64,000 nt of DNA from JAAXHF01 sp963665955 (lineage in GTDB: Bacteria; Desulfobacterota; Binatia; Bin18): contig OZ246887.1 in NCBI GenBank assembly GCA_965231765.1, positions 1,674,001 through 1,738,000 of the forward strand, written 5' to 3'. Below the pieces are notes generated by a model. That model worked only from the letters and a program-made list of their open reading frames with translations, ran no database searches and was not told the DNA's origin. This document shows positions 34,801 to 43,749 of this stretch, one piece after another. Numbering within the stretch: the stretch's first letter is position 1; every line of letters starts with the position of its first letter. Both the position numbers and the translations under genes were made by a program.

Positions 34801-36036
34801 ATGAGCAAGAAGATTCGAGAACATGATATGATACAGCACTTTGATTTGACTATTATTGGCGGAGGCATTATTGGTCTCGCGACTGCGCTGGAGATCACGC
34901 ACCGCCTGCCCCAAGTGCAACTCTTAATTGTCGAGAAAGAGGACCAGCTGGCTGCCCACCAGACTGGTCATAATAGTGGAGTCATCCATTCCGGCCTGTA
35001 CTACAAACCTGGCTCACTCAAAGCGCAGACCTGCGTCCGTGGCTCGTGTGCCTTGATCGCCTTTTGTGAGCAGCATGATATTTCGTACGAACGCTGTGGC
35101 AAGATCGTCGTGGCGACATCCGAAGCGGAATTGCCCCGGCTCGAAGAACTCCACCGTCGCGGGACAGCGAATGGAGTGGAAGGCTTGGAGATGATTGGGC
35201 CAGAACGGCTGCGGGAACTCGAACCGTACACGACTGGTATCAAGGCACTCCACGTCCCAAGCACCGGGATTATCGATTTTCCACATGTCGCCCGAACCTA
35301 TGCAAAGTTAATTGAGCAACAGGGCGGACAAATTCGAACGAGTCATCAAGTTCAGACAATTCAGCCTAGCGACGGCAAAATGGTCTTGGAGACAAGCGGT
35401 GGGGCGATACAGACACGCTTCTTGATCAACTGTGGGGGGCTATTCTCTGATCGTTTAGCCCGTATGGCTGGCGCTCAACCAGATCTCCAAATTGTGCCCT
35501 TTCGGGGCGAGTATTACACAATTGCACCTGAGCGACGCAAACTGGTCAAAAACTTGATCTACCCCGTGCCCGACCCAGCCCTGCCCTTTCTTGGCGTCCA
35601 TTTCACCCGGACGATTGACGGCATGCGTGAAGCTGGCCCAAACGCAGTCTTGGCTCTGGCTCGCGAGGGCTATCAGAAGTCCGACTTCAACTGGCAAGAC
35701 ACCAAAGAAACGTTCAGCTTCCCCGGTTTTTGGACCATGGCCGGCAAGTATTGGCAAACCGGCTTGGGGGAAATGTACCGCTCCTTTAGTAAACACGCCT
35801 TTCTCAAAGCGCTCCAGCGTTTAATGCCCGAATTGCGCGAGTCTGACCTGCGGCCGGGCGGCAGTGGAGTACGTGCCCAGGCCATTGCATCGAATGGAGC
35901 CTTAGTCGATGATTTTTTTATTTCCCAGACTGGGAATGCCTTGCATATCTTAAACGCCCCATCTCCAGGCGCGACAGCCTCTTTGGCAATTGGTCAGATG
36001 ATTGTAGACAAGGCGCAACAGGCGTTTGAGTTGTAG
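34801..36036 (+). CDS. lhgO: L-2-hydroxyglutarate oxidase
   Basis: 411 residues. FAD-binding strand LTIIGGGIIGLATALEI, DQLAAHQTGHNSGVIHSGLYYKPGSLKA, and FRGEYY are typical of LhgO, which oxidises L-2-hydroxyglutarate to 2-oxoglutarate and feeds the quinone pool. An alternative start at 34828 (MIQHFDLTII) fits the family N terminus. Followed 47 bp later by folK. An amino- or lysine-catabolism role is the usual context. Confidence 0.88.
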   Translation: MSKKIREHDMIQHFDLTIIGGGIIGLATALEITHRLPQVQLLIVEKEDQLAAHQTGHNSGVIHSGLYYKPGSLKAQTCVRGSCALIAFCEQHDISYERCGKIVVATSEAELPRLEELHRRGTANGVEGLEMIGPERLRELEPYTTGIKALHVPSTGIIDFPHVARTYAKLIEQQGGQIRTSHQVQTIQPSDGKMVLETSGGAIQTRFLINCGGLFSDRLARMAGAQPDLQIVPFRGEYYTIAPERRKLVKNLIYPVPDPALPFLGVHFTRTIDGMREAGPNAVLALAREGYQKSDFNWQDTKETFSFPGFWTMAGKYWQTGLGEMYRSFSKHAFLKALQRLMPELRESDLRPGGSGVRAQAIASNGALVDDFFISQTGNALHILNAPSPGATASLAIGQMIVDKAQQAFEL

Positions 36037-36083
36037 GCGGAGCACAGAGATTCGGCAGTGTTTCCAGATACGAGATTCGGGCA

Positions 36084-36584
36084 ATGCGACATCAAGCCTT
36101 CATCGCCATTGGCTCTAATCTAGGTGATCGGCAGGCATATTATCGGCAAGCCTTGGAGCGCATTGCCGCCCTGCCTGACACACACATCATCCGCCAGTCC
36201 TCGCAGTACGAAACAGAGCCGTTAGGGGAAGCGTCAACCTGGTATCTGAACGGGGTGATCGAAATCCGGACTGCTTTTGCTACCCGACCATTACTGCATC
36301 AGCTCCAAAGCATAGAAAACGCCCTGGGGCGGGTCCGCTCCGCCAAAAGATGGGCTTCACGCACAATGGACCTCGACATCCTGTTTTTTGACTCCACCAT
36401 TGTCGATACCTCAGATTTACACATCCCCCACCCCGCACTGCATAATCGGCGCTTCGTGCTCGAACCCTTGCGCGAGATAGCCCCAGATTTTCTCCACCCC
36501 CGTCTCCAACGCACAGTTTCCGAGCTGCTGGCAGAGCTGCACGATGAGAAACGTGTTATTGCGCTCCCATCTGGTAGCCTATAA
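36084..36584 (+). CDS. folK: 2-amino-4-hydroxy-6-hydroxymethyldihydropteridine pyrophosphokinase
   Basis: 166 residues, usual length for HPPK in folate synthesis. FIAIGSNLGDRQAYYRQALERI is the N-terminal signature; SSQYETEPLGE; ENALGRVRSAKRWASRTMDLDILFFD contains the catalytic Arg/Asp residues (RTMDLDIL); IPHPALHNRRFVLEPL is the C-terminal block. No strong ribosome site. The folate genes folB and folP are not adjacent. Confidence 0.93.
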   Translation: MRHQAFIAIGSNLGDRQAYYRQALERIAALPDTHIIRQSSQYETEPLGEASTWYLNGVIEIRTAFATRPLLHQLQSIENALGRVRSAKRWASRTMDLDILFFDSTIVDTSDLHIPHPALHNRRFVLEPLREIAPDFLHPRLQRTVSELLAELHDEKRVIALPSGSL

Positions 36585-36620
36585 AAATTCGCCATTCATC
36601 ATTCAGCATTCATAACTTCT

Positions 36621-37100
36621 TCAACTCTCTTCCTCAACCAAAGCCGCCTCAACTCGCTCCGCGTGCTCCCGCAACATCCTGACCCGCTTCTGAAAGCCAC
36701 CCAAGTCTCCCTGCAGCAGCCGGAGCCGGTCGGCTTCTTGTACTAATGGCGTGTACACGGCCAGCATGCCCTCAAATACGTGCAGAGATTTCCGGCCGGC
36801 ATAGTAGCGTTTCACGATCCGGACAAAATCTTCCGCTCGCTCCAATGGGTAGGTAAATTCGTTCATCATCGTTGGCGTGATAGGGTGTTGATCTTCTAAG
36901 AGACCACTCACCTTGTCTGCCATGGCGAGCAACAGCTCGACATGGGTGCGCATCAGTTTATTGTATTTCAGCCAGTAGCAACCACTCAGCGCCAGACTCA
37001 GGCTCAGAAACACGCAGAAGAGGCATTGAACAGTCCCCCAGCCATTTGTCCGCCGATTGTGCCGTAGGTCTTGACGATTGAGAGATCCCGAGCCTAACAT
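36621..37100 (-). CDS. Putative small lipoprotein
   Basis: 159 residues from the ATG at 37100; the start is uncertain (no clear ribosome site; longer in-frame starts exist up to 37268). A basic N-terminal stretch (RQDLRHNRR) is followed by a hydrophobic segment with lipobox LALSGC near residue 40, which is probably the lipid-modified Cys. The rest is helical and charged with heptad-like Leu spacing (LLLAMADKVSGLL; EHAERVEAALVEEES). Unknown family. Divergent from the PAS/REC gene, so it could be a partner in envelope sensing. Confidence 0.5.
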   Translation of the reverse strand: MLGSGSLNRQDLRHNRRTNGWGTVQCLFCVFLSLSLALSGCYWLKYNKLMRTHVELLLAMADKVSGLLEDQHPITPTMMNEFTYPLERAEDFVRIVKRYYAGRKSLHVFEGMLAVYTPLVQEADRLRLLQGDLGGFQKRVRMLREHAERVEAALVEEES

Positions 37101-37179
37101 AGAGGAAGGGGTGCTAGTGCGGCTGTCGGCTGGGCGGTCGAATATCCCCGGAACCGGGTCAAAGAGCGGGTATTTGTTC

Positions 37180-38664
37180 ATGTTCCAGCTTCCTCCGGTA
37201 TATTTCGAACGTCTGCTCGAAAGCTTTCTCGACATCGTTATCGCGGTTGATCGCAGAGGCCAGATCATCTTCTACAACGACGGGGCAAGCAAGACCCTCG
37301 GCTATACCGCAGCAGAGGTGCGTGACAGCGGCGAGCGGGTGATGCTGTATCCCGACGTGACCGAAGCCCGCCGTGTCCTGAACGCCCTGCGTAGCGACGA
37401 GTTCGGTCAAAAGGGCCAAGTCAAAAACTTCGAGACCACCTTAGTTGCCAAAAATGGCGAGCATATTCCCGTCTCCTTCTCGGGTTCGTTGATCTACGAT
37501 GAACAAGGCGAAGAAGTCGGTTCTATTGGTTTCCACCGCGCCCTGCGCGAGATCCACCTGCCGCCGGAATATTTCGAACGCCTGCTTGAGAACTCTCTCG
37601 ATATTGTCATCGCCGTCGACCGCAAAGGCCAGATCATTTTCTATAATGACGGTGCGCACCAGACCCTAGGCTATACCTCAGCAGAGATTCATGGCAAGCG
37701 GGTGTGGCCAACGGTCTACCCGGGCTTGGAAGAAGCCAGGCGGGTCATGAATGCGATGCGCAGCGGCGAAGAGGGCGAAAAGGGCAAAGTCAAAAACTTT
37801 GAGACCACCTTGGTCTGCAAAAATGGCGAACACATTCCAGCCGCGATATCGGGTTCACTCATCTATGACGCCGGAGGTTATGAGATCGGTTCGGTCGGGT
37901 TTCTCAAAGATCTCCGAGAAATCCGGCGGCGTGATCAGCTCGCGACCCTCGGCGAGCTTGCCGTCGGCCTCGCCCACCGGATTAATAATCCGCTTGAGGT
38001 TATTTTTAATAACCTGGACGTGCTGAATAAACATATGGCTCACTCCTTCCCTGACGAAGAGTATGTCGTCCAGGAAGAGCGGGTCGAGTCTATTCAGCGC
38101 GAATTATTAAAAATCCGCAAAATTATTACCCGTATTGATGAAATGGCCCAGGAAGAGCGTTACGCTACGACCGAGTATATCCATGGCTCTCGCATGGCGG
38201 ATCTGGGACAAGATGAGAAGGATGACCCAATTATTGCCCCACACCATGCTTCCCGTAAGGAGCCAACCCAGGACTTGGCTGGGCTGACGATCCTGGTTGT
38301 CGATGATGACCTTGGCGTGTGTTACTCGCTTCGCGACGTGCTACAAGAAGAGGGAGCCCAGATCGAAGTTGCCACCGGTGGCCTCCAAGCGCTGAATATG
38401 CTGACTGGCCGCAAGGTTGATATTGTGGTCAGTGATGTCGTTATGCCTGATCTGGACGGTTATGACTTGTACATGGAGGTCCGGGAGCGCTTTCCTGAAA
38501 CACCGGTTGTGCTGATGACCGCCTATTTCTTTGATAAAGATCATGTCATAAAACGCAGCAAGCTCGAAGGCCTCAAGGAAGTGATTTTTAAGAAGCCGGT
38601 TGACCCAGACAAGCTCAAAGAAATCATCCTGCAACGCTGCCGTCCTGAACAGGCAGCCGACTAA
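37180..38664 (+). CDS. PAS-PAS-DHp-REC signalling protein lacking an ATPase domain
   Basis: 494 residues from the ATG at 37180 (GTG starts at 37111/37117 are possible). Two near-identical PAS units (about 1-124 and 124-250) share FERLLE-S-LDIVIAVDR-GQIIFYNDG. Then a DHp-like helix GELAVGLAHRINNPLEVIFN, with His266 kept but the usual Glu after His changed to Arg. There is no HATPase_c domain: a charged region follows, then a receiver domain (VVDDD near 370, phospho-Asp in SDVVMPDLDG near 417, Lys in FKKPVD near 470). It may be a phosphotransfer hub or DHp-only scaffold. Tandem PAS suggests recent internal duplication. Confidence 0.85.
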   Translation: MFQLPPVYFERLLESFLDIVIAVDRRGQIIFYNDGASKTLGYTAAEVRDSGERVMLYPDVTEARRVLNALRSDEFGQKGQVKNFETTLVAKNGEHIPVSFSGSLIYDEQGEEVGSIGFHRALREIHLPPEYFERLLENSLDIVIAVDRKGQIIFYNDGAHQTLGYTSAEIHGKRVWPTVYPGLEEARRVMNAMRSGEEGEKGKVKNFETTLVCKNGEHIPAAISGSLIYDAGGYEIGSVGFLKDLREIRRRDQLATLGELAVGLAHRINNPLEVIFNNLDVLNKHMAHSFPDEEYVVQEERVESIQRELLKIRKIITRIDEMAQEERYATTEYIHGSRMADLGQDEKDDPIIAPHHASRKEPTQDLAGLTILVVDDDLGVCYSLRDVLQEEGAQIEVATGGLQALNMLTGRKVDIVVSDVVMPDLDGYDLYMEVRERFPETPVVLMTAYFFDKDHVIKRSKLEGLKEVIFKKPVDPDKLKEIILQRCRPEQAAD

Positions 38665-38714
38665 GCTTCTCTCGTATAACTTTCGATAAAACGCCGGACT
38701 ATGCTATCCTGTCC

Positions 38715-38743
38715 TTGACGCCCTTCACATCGATGGTTAAAAC
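38715..38743 (+). promoter_or_regulatory. Sigma70-like promoter before pckG
   Basis: TTGACG (38715-38720), exact 17-base spacer, TAAAAC (38738-38743), about 65 bp before the pckG start and separated from the PAS/REC gene by 50 bp. AGGAGAG then lies about 12 bp before the ATG. Confidence 0.5.
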
Positions 38744-38807
38744 GATTCTTTCTTTTTTCGCTGAATTTGGGCGCCTTTGCTAGCCTCGAACAGGAGAGAA
38801 TAGGTAC

Positions 38808-40553
38808 ATGCCAACGCCACTAGAAGAATGGGTCGAAGAAACAGCTGCTCAGACCAAACCGAAAAATATCCACTGGTGTGATGGCTCTGAGGAAGAGAAT
38901 CAGCGTTTGGTCGAGGAAATGCTTGACAACGGAACGCTGCTCAAACTCAATCAAAAAAAATACCCCAATTGCTACCTGCATCGTAGCGACCCAAACGATG
39001 TCGCGCGTACCGAACACCTGACTTTCGTCAATACCTCCAGGGAAGAAGACGCCGGACCAAACAACAACTGGATGTCTCCGGCTGATGGCAAAGAAAAAGC
39101 GGGCGCCCTGTTTGCCGGGGCAATGAAAGACCGCACCATGTATGTGGTGCCATATATCATGGGCCCAGAAGCTTCCCCATACAGCCAGCTTGGAGTGGAG
39201 ATCACCGATAGCCCGTATGTTGCGGCCAGCATGCGGATTATGACCCGGATGGGCAAAACCGCCCTGGATCGCCTCGGCTCTTCTAGCAATTATGTCAAAG
39301 GACTGCATTCGCTGGGTGACCTGAGCCCAGACCGCCGCTATATCATGCATTTCCCTGAAGAACGAACGATCTGGTCAGTTGGCTCTGGCTATGGCGGAAA
39401 TGCGCTGTTGGGTAAAAAGTGCTTCGCCTTACGTCTTGGTAGTCATATGGCTCGCGAAGAAGGCTGGCTCGCCGAGCATATGCTGATTATCGGCATTGAA
39501 GACCCCAACGGCCGCACGACCTATGTTGCCGCAGCCTTCCCCAGTTCCTGCGGAAAAACCAATCTGGCCATGCTGGTGCCGTCGGCCAGCCAGGAGGGCT
39601 ACAAAGTCTGGACCGTGGGCGATGATATCTCCTGGATGAACATCGGTCCTGACGGTCGCCTGTGGGCGATTAATCCAGAAGCCGGCTTTTTTGGTGTTGC
39701 CCCTGGCACCAATTCACACACCAACCCCAATATGATGACAACGATTAGCTCAAATTCTTTGTTTACCAATGTCGCTGTCACACCGGACGGCAGTCCTTAC
39801 TGGGAAGGCATGGATGGTCCCGCACCGGTGGAAGCATGGGATTGGCAGGGTAAACCGTGGACACGGGCCAGTGAGACAAAAGCGGCGCATCCGAATTCAC
39901 GCTTCACAACCTCAGCTCGTCAGTGTCCGGTGATGTCACCGGAGTGGGAGAGTCCACAGGGCGTTCCGATCTCAGCTATTTTATTTGGTGGTCGGCGGGC
40001 CGACCTGATCCCCTTGATTTTCCAGTCTTTGAACTGGCAGCATGGCGTCTTTCTCGGCTCAACCATGGCATCTGAGACGACATCAGCAGCCACCGGCAAA
40101 GTCGGCGTGATCCGGCGTGATCCTATGGCCATGCTGCCCTTCTGTGGCTACAACATGGGTGATTATTTCGGGCACTGGATGAATATGGGCACCCGCATGG
40201 CTGACCCGCCCCAGATTTTCCGCGTCAATTGGTTTCGCATGTCTGAAAACAATGAGTATCTGTGGCCGGGCTTTGGTGAGAACCTGCGTGCCTTGCGCTG
40301 GGTGCTTGGCCGTGTTCATGGCGAAATCGATGCCCGCGAAACTGAGATTGGCTATCTACCGTACGCGAAAGATATTGACACCAGTGATTTGGATATAACG
40401 CCACAGACAATGGAAGAACTCTTGTCCGTTGACCATGAAGGCTGGAAGAAGGCAACAGAAGGCCAGGAGGAGTTCTTTACCAAGTTTGGTAATCGCATGC
40501 CGCGAGCCATGTGGCAGGAGCACGAAGACCTCAAACGCCGCCTGAGCCTGTAA
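38808..40553 (+). CDS. pckG: Phosphoenolpyruvate carboxykinase (GTP)
   Basis: 581 residues, usual length for the GTP-dependent enzyme (about 600). The GTP-loop AFPSSCGKTNLAM is near residue 242-254; GDDISWMNIGPDGRLWAINPEAGFFGVAPGT carries metal/PEP residues; FGGRRADLIPLIF; the C-terminal FRVNWFRMSENNEYLWPGFGEN. Catalyses oxaloacetate + GTP to PEP + GDP + CO2, gluconeogenesis. Preceded by a good promoter. The ATP-type enzyme (PckA) is not related in sequence. Confidence 0.95.
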   Translation: MPTPLEEWVEETAAQTKPKNIHWCDGSEEENQRLVEEMLDNGTLLKLNQKKYPNCYLHRSDPNDVARTEHLTFVNTSREEDAGPNNNWMSPADGKEKAGALFAGAMKDRTMYVVPYIMGPEASPYSQLGVEITDSPYVAASMRIMTRMGKTALDRLGSSSNYVKGLHSLGDLSPDRRYIMHFPEERTIWSVGSGYGGNALLGKKCFALRLGSHMAREEGWLAEHMLIIGIEDPNGRTTYVAAAFPSSCGKTNLAMLVPSASQEGYKVWTVGDDISWMNIGPDGRLWAINPEAGFFGVAPGTNSHTNPNMMTTISSNSLFTNVAVTPDGSPYWEGMDGPAPVEAWDWQGKPWTRASETKAAHPNSRFTTSARQCPVMSPEWESPQGVPISAILFGGRRADLIPLIFQSLNWQHGVFLGSTMASETTSAATGKVGVIRRDPMAMLPFCGYNMGDYFGHWMNMGTRMADPPQIFRVNWFRMSENNEYLWPGFGENLRALRWVLGRVHGEIDARETEIGYLPYAKDIDTSDLDITPQTMEELLSVDHEGWKKATEGQEEFFTKFGNRMPRAMWQEHEDLKRRLSL

Positions 40554-40566
40554 ATACTAGGGATTC

Positions 40567-40619
40567 GGGGTTAGGCTCGGGGGGAGGGATTGATTTTCCT
40601 TGCCCCAGCCCCCAAACCC
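40567..40619. repeat. Imperfect G-rich/C-rich inverted repeat
   Basis: GGGGTTAGGCTCGGGG (40567-40582) and CCCCAGCCCCCAAACCC (40603-40619) are imperfect complements either side of a loop with a GGGAGGG run. It lies between pckG and the adenosyltransferase and may be a terminator-like structure. No T-run follows; the next gene's leader is C-rich instead. Confidence 0.35.
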
Positions 40620-40647
40620 TACTCCCTCCATCCCCATTCTCCCCACC

Positions 40648-41277
40648 ATGGCCATCCGTATTACCAAAGTGTATACCCGCACCGGCGACACAGGCTTCAC
40701 CAAACTCGTTGGCGGCAAGAAAGTTGCCAAAGATGCCACGCGTGTCGAGGCGTATGGCACGATTGATGAATTGAACTCGATTATTGGACTGGCCCGGGTC
40801 TTCAATGATGAGCTCAAGGATGCCTTCAAGGCGTCGCGAGACCTTGATGAGATTTTTCGTTTATTGCAAAACCAACTGTTTGATGTCGGCAGCGAACTGG
40901 CCACCCCATCTGACTTTTCATATGAGGGTATGTTCCAAGTCAGTGAGACAGAAGTCACAGGCTTGGAGCGGACCATCGATCAACTCCAGAAGGATCTGGA
41001 ACCGCTCAACTCCTTTATCCTCCCGGGTGGAGGCAAGGTTGGCGGCTTTCTGCATCAAGCTCGGACGGTGTGCCGCCGAGCAGAGCGGGATATTTTGCGA
41101 TTGTCTCGGGAAGAAGAGCTCAGCCCGTGGCCGCTCAAATATATGAATCGCCTCAGTGATCTACTTTTTGTGATGTCGCGCTGGGTGAGTAAAAATTTGG
41201 ACGAACCGGAGTATTTGTGGGAACGCGGGCTGCGCGGGCATGACAAGAAAAAAAGAGTAAAACGTAAAAAGACTTAG
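40648..41277 (+). CDS. Cob(I)alamin adenosyltransferase, PduO type
   Basis: 209 residues from the ATG at 40648, where the family N terminus KVYTRTGDTGFTKLVGGKKVAKDATRVEAYGTIDELNSIIGLA begins; this contains the ATP/substrate-binding loop. Later conserved blocks: FILPGGGKVGGFLHQARTVCRRAERDIL and MNRLSDLLFVMSRWVSK. The enzyme makes adenosylcobalamin from cob(I)alamin and ATP. There is no Shine-Dalgarno sequence; the leader is pyrimidine-rich. Adenosylcobalamin would serve mutases such as methylmalonyl-CoA mutase, not present in this window. Confidence 0.92.
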   Translation: MAIRITKVYTRTGDTGFTKLVGGKKVAKDATRVEAYGTIDELNSIIGLARVFNDELKDAFKASRDLDEIFRLLQNQLFDVGSELATPSDFSYEGMFQVSETEVTGLERTIDQLQKDLEPLNSFILPGGGKVGGFLHQARTVCRRAERDILRLSREEELSPWPLKYMNRLSDLLFVMSRWVSKNLDEPEYLWERGLRGHDKKKRVKRKKT

Positions 41278-41297
41278 GAAAACGGGAAGACGGAGCC

Positions 41298-41984
41298 ATG
41301 GCTGAACCACGTATCTATTTTAAGCAGATCGAAATTGGCCCAATGCAGAACTTCGCCTATGTGATTGGTGATCCAGCCACCCGGGAAGCGCTGGTCATTG
41401 ATGCAGCCTGGGATATTCCAGCTCTCATCAATGTCGCACAACAAGACGGCTATACGATCAGCAAAGCGCTGGTCACCCACTATCACCAGGACCATTTGGG
41501 TGGGAAGTTTTCTGGACAGCATATCCAGGGCGCGGCCGAGTTATTGGAAAAGGTGAAAGCCAAGGTGTATATCCACAAAGCCGAAGCTGAATTTCTGAAC
41601 GAGATTGCGGGCTTGTCTGATTCCGATCTTGTCAAAGTCGAAGGGGGAGAGACCACCCGAGTCGGCAGCATTCAGGTGAAGTTCATTCACACCCCGGGTC
41701 ATACGCCTGGCTCACAATGCTTTTTGATCGGCAATAATCTGGTTGCCGGAGACACCTTGTTTATTAACTCGTGCGGCCGGATCGATCTGCCGGGTAGTAA
41801 CCCCGAAGACATGTACAACAGTTTACAGACCTTATCCAAGTTGGTTGACGAGACCGTTTTATTTCCTGGTCATAACTACAGCGGGCAGTCGTCCGATACA
41901 CTTGGCAGCCAAAAGAAACACAATATGTATCTGCACCTGACGACCAAGAGCTTGCAAGAGTTTCTGTCTGCCATGGGATATTAG
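41298..41984 (+). CDS. Metallo-beta-lactamase-fold hydrolase (glyoxalase II/ETHE1-like)
   Basis: 228 residues. Metal motif THYHQDHLGG near residue 61, His in HTPGHTPGSQCFLIG, Asp in AGDTLFINSCGRID, and His in FPGHNYSG. These match hydroxyacylglutathione hydrolase-type members. It starts with MAEPRIYFKQIEIGPMQNFAYVIGD, a typical glyoxalase II N terminus. It is 21 bp after the adenosyltransferase and one base before the MaoC gene, forming a tight run. Substrate unknown. Confidence 0.85.
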   Translation: MAEPRIYFKQIEIGPMQNFAYVIGDPATREALVIDAAWDIPALINVAQQDGYTISKALVTHYHQDHLGGKFSGQHIQGAAELLEKVKAKVYIHKAEAEFLNEIAGLSDSDLVKVEGGETTRVGSIQVKFIHTPGHTPGSQCFLIGNNLVAGDTLFINSCGRIDLPGSNPEDMYNSLQTLSKLVDETVLFPGHNYSGQSSDTLGSQKKHNMYLHLTTKSLQEFLSAMGY

Positions 41985-41985
41985 T

Positions 41986-43044
41986 ATGCAGATTCGGAAA
42001 AAACGTGGCAATTTTTTCGAAGACTTTCGGGTCGGCCAACTGTTCCGCCATAAAGTCGGTAAAACAGTCACTGAGGGTTTGTTTAATGCCTTTACCGAGT
42101 TCGGCATGAACACCAACCCGTTGTCTAAAAATTTGCGTTACGCAGAACGCTACGGTTTTCGCGGGCTGATTGCCCCGCCAGGTTTGGTCATGAATATCGT
42201 CTTTAGCCAAAGCGTTGAAGATATTTCGGAGAATGCGCGGGCGAATCTGGAGTACCAAGATATGCGCTTCGGCGCACCGGTCTATATTGGCGATACGATT
42301 GAAGTTGAGACAACAATCATCGGATTGCAACCGTCTTCGCGTGACCCAGACCGTGGTGTCGTCCATGTCCAAACAACAGGCCGCAATCAAAACAACGAAG
42401 TGGTGCTCACCCTGCAACGCAAAGTCCAGATCTGGAAAGATACTACTGACACCCCAGTCGAAGCTGGCGAATTGTCAGAGGTTCCACACATTCTGTGCGA
42501 TCCTATTTTACCCGCCTACGAAGACAGCCGCAATTATCGCGAGCTGGCCCACTTGAGCAACTCGGATACATATTGGGAGGATCTCAATCCCGGCAATACA
42601 ATTGAACATTCGCGTGGCCGCACAGTGACCACCGCCCATATGGAACTCACCGCGATGCTCGACAATACCTCCCAGGTACATAGCAATCAGTACATGATTG
42701 ATCAAAACCCAGCCCAATATATTGGCGGGCAGTTGATCGTCTATGGCGGCATTCCGTTCAACCTGTGTCTGGGACTGTCTTGCCCCGATGTGGGCGATAA
42801 TGCGCTCGGAGATACCGTCTACATCACTGGCCGTCACACCGGCCCTATCTTTGTCGGCGATACAGTCTTTGCCGCAACGGAGATTACCGGCCGACGTGAC
42901 TACCCAGGTCGGCCTGACCTTGGCATTGTGGCAACAACTCTGCGGGGCCATAAGTTCGTGCAAAAGGGCGCGGAGTGGAACAAGATGGACGTCTTTTATT
43001 TAGAGCGCGAAATGGCAGTGAAGCGACGCAGTCATTACGCGTGA
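41986..43044 (+). CDS. MaoC-family double-hotdog hydratase (mesaconyl-CoA hydratase-like)
   Basis: 352 residues. GNFFEDFRVGQ near the N terminus and YGFRGLIAPPGLVMNIV are characteristic of mesaconyl-CoA hydratase-type MaoC proteins; two hotdog halves can be seen (first about 20-150, second about 170-345). EDLNPGNTIEHSRGRTVTTAHMEL is the second half start. Predicted to hydrate or dehydrate a branched unsaturated acyl-CoA. The start is one base after the stop of the metallo-hydrolase, so translation is coupled. The exact substrate is inferred only. Confidence 0.8.
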   Translation: MQIRKKRGNFFEDFRVGQLFRHKVGKTVTEGLFNAFTEFGMNTNPLSKNLRYAERYGFRGLIAPPGLVMNIVFSQSVEDISENARANLEYQDMRFGAPVYIGDTIEVETTIIGLQPSSRDPDRGVVHVQTTGRNQNNEVVLTLQRKVQIWKDTTDTPVEAGELSEVPHILCDPILPAYEDSRNYRELAHLSNSDTYWEDLNPGNTIEHSRGRTVTTAHMELTAMLDNTSQVHSNQYMIDQNPAQYIGGQLIVYGGIPFNLCLGLSCPDVGDNALGDTVYITGRHTGPIFVGDTVFAATEITGRRDYPGRPDLGIVATTLRGHKFVQKGAEWNKMDVFYLEREMAVKRRSHYA

Positions 43045-43236
43045 CCTGCCCGTAGATGTCATAACAACTGCACGAGACTCGCAACCGGGCCAACCGCTAC
43101 GACCCGCATAGACCCGAGGCAAATCGTCATCCTTCCACTTTGCCTGTCCATTTTCTAACGTCTCTCCTTTTCCCTTTCTTTTTCCGCTCAAGAAGTGCTA
43201 GAGGAAAGGCTCACCTAGCAAAAGGAGGGAATAAGT

Positions 43237-43722
43237 ATGGCACAAGATCTCGAAGCACGTCTGCAGGAACTCGAAACCCAGGTGCAGGAGTTACGCGACA
43301 AGGAGGATATCCGTCGTTTGCGTTTTCGATACCATGAATGCATCAACGAGGCGAAATTGGCTGAGATTCCCGCCCTCTTTACCCAGGACGGGGACCTCGA
43401 CTTTGGTTATCTCGGCAAAGCCAGAGGCCAAGCCGAGCTGACCAAGTTTTTTAATGGCGTTTCCCAACTCCTGTCGTTTGTGAAGCAATTTGTCCATAAC
43501 CACGTCGTTGAGCTTGAAGGCGAAGGCGGCACGGGCTTCAGCTACCTTGAAGCCAAGACCATTTCTAAAGGCGAGCCATACTTGGTGGCAGCCCGCTACA
43601 ACGACGAGTACGCCAAAGAAAATGGCCAGTGGAAGTTCAAAAAGATGCATCTTACCCCGTATTTCACCGTGCCATTGAAAGAAGGCTGGGCGCAGGAAGA
43701 TCGACTCAAAATGGGTCGCTAA
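43237..43722 (+). CDS. SnoaL/NTF2-like protein
   Basis: 161 residues, AAGGAGG before ATG. An N-terminal coiled helix (LEARLQELETQVQELRDKEDI) precedes an alpha+beta-barrel (RRLRFRYHECINEAKLAEIPALFTQDGDLDFG...). SnoaL-like folds include ketosteroid isomerase, polyketide cyclases and dehydratases. It starts the plus-strand run with the first SMP-30 gene 27 bp later. Exact reaction unknown. Confidence 0.8.
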   Translation: MAQDLEARLQELETQVQELRDKEDIRRLRFRYHECINEAKLAEIPALFTQDGDLDFGYLGKARGQAELTKFFNGVSQLLSFVKQFVHNHVVELEGEGGTGFSYLEAKTISKGEPYLVAARYNDEYAKENGQWKFKKMHLTPYFTVPLKEGWAQEDRLKMGR

Positions 43723-43749
43723 GAAATCGTCGAAAAAAGGAGAACACCA

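Noticed and set aside
41764..42417. Minus-strand frame of 217 codons over the metallo-hydrolase and MaoC genes
   Set aside because: Opposite two genes with clear motifs; no ribosome site or recognisable domain.
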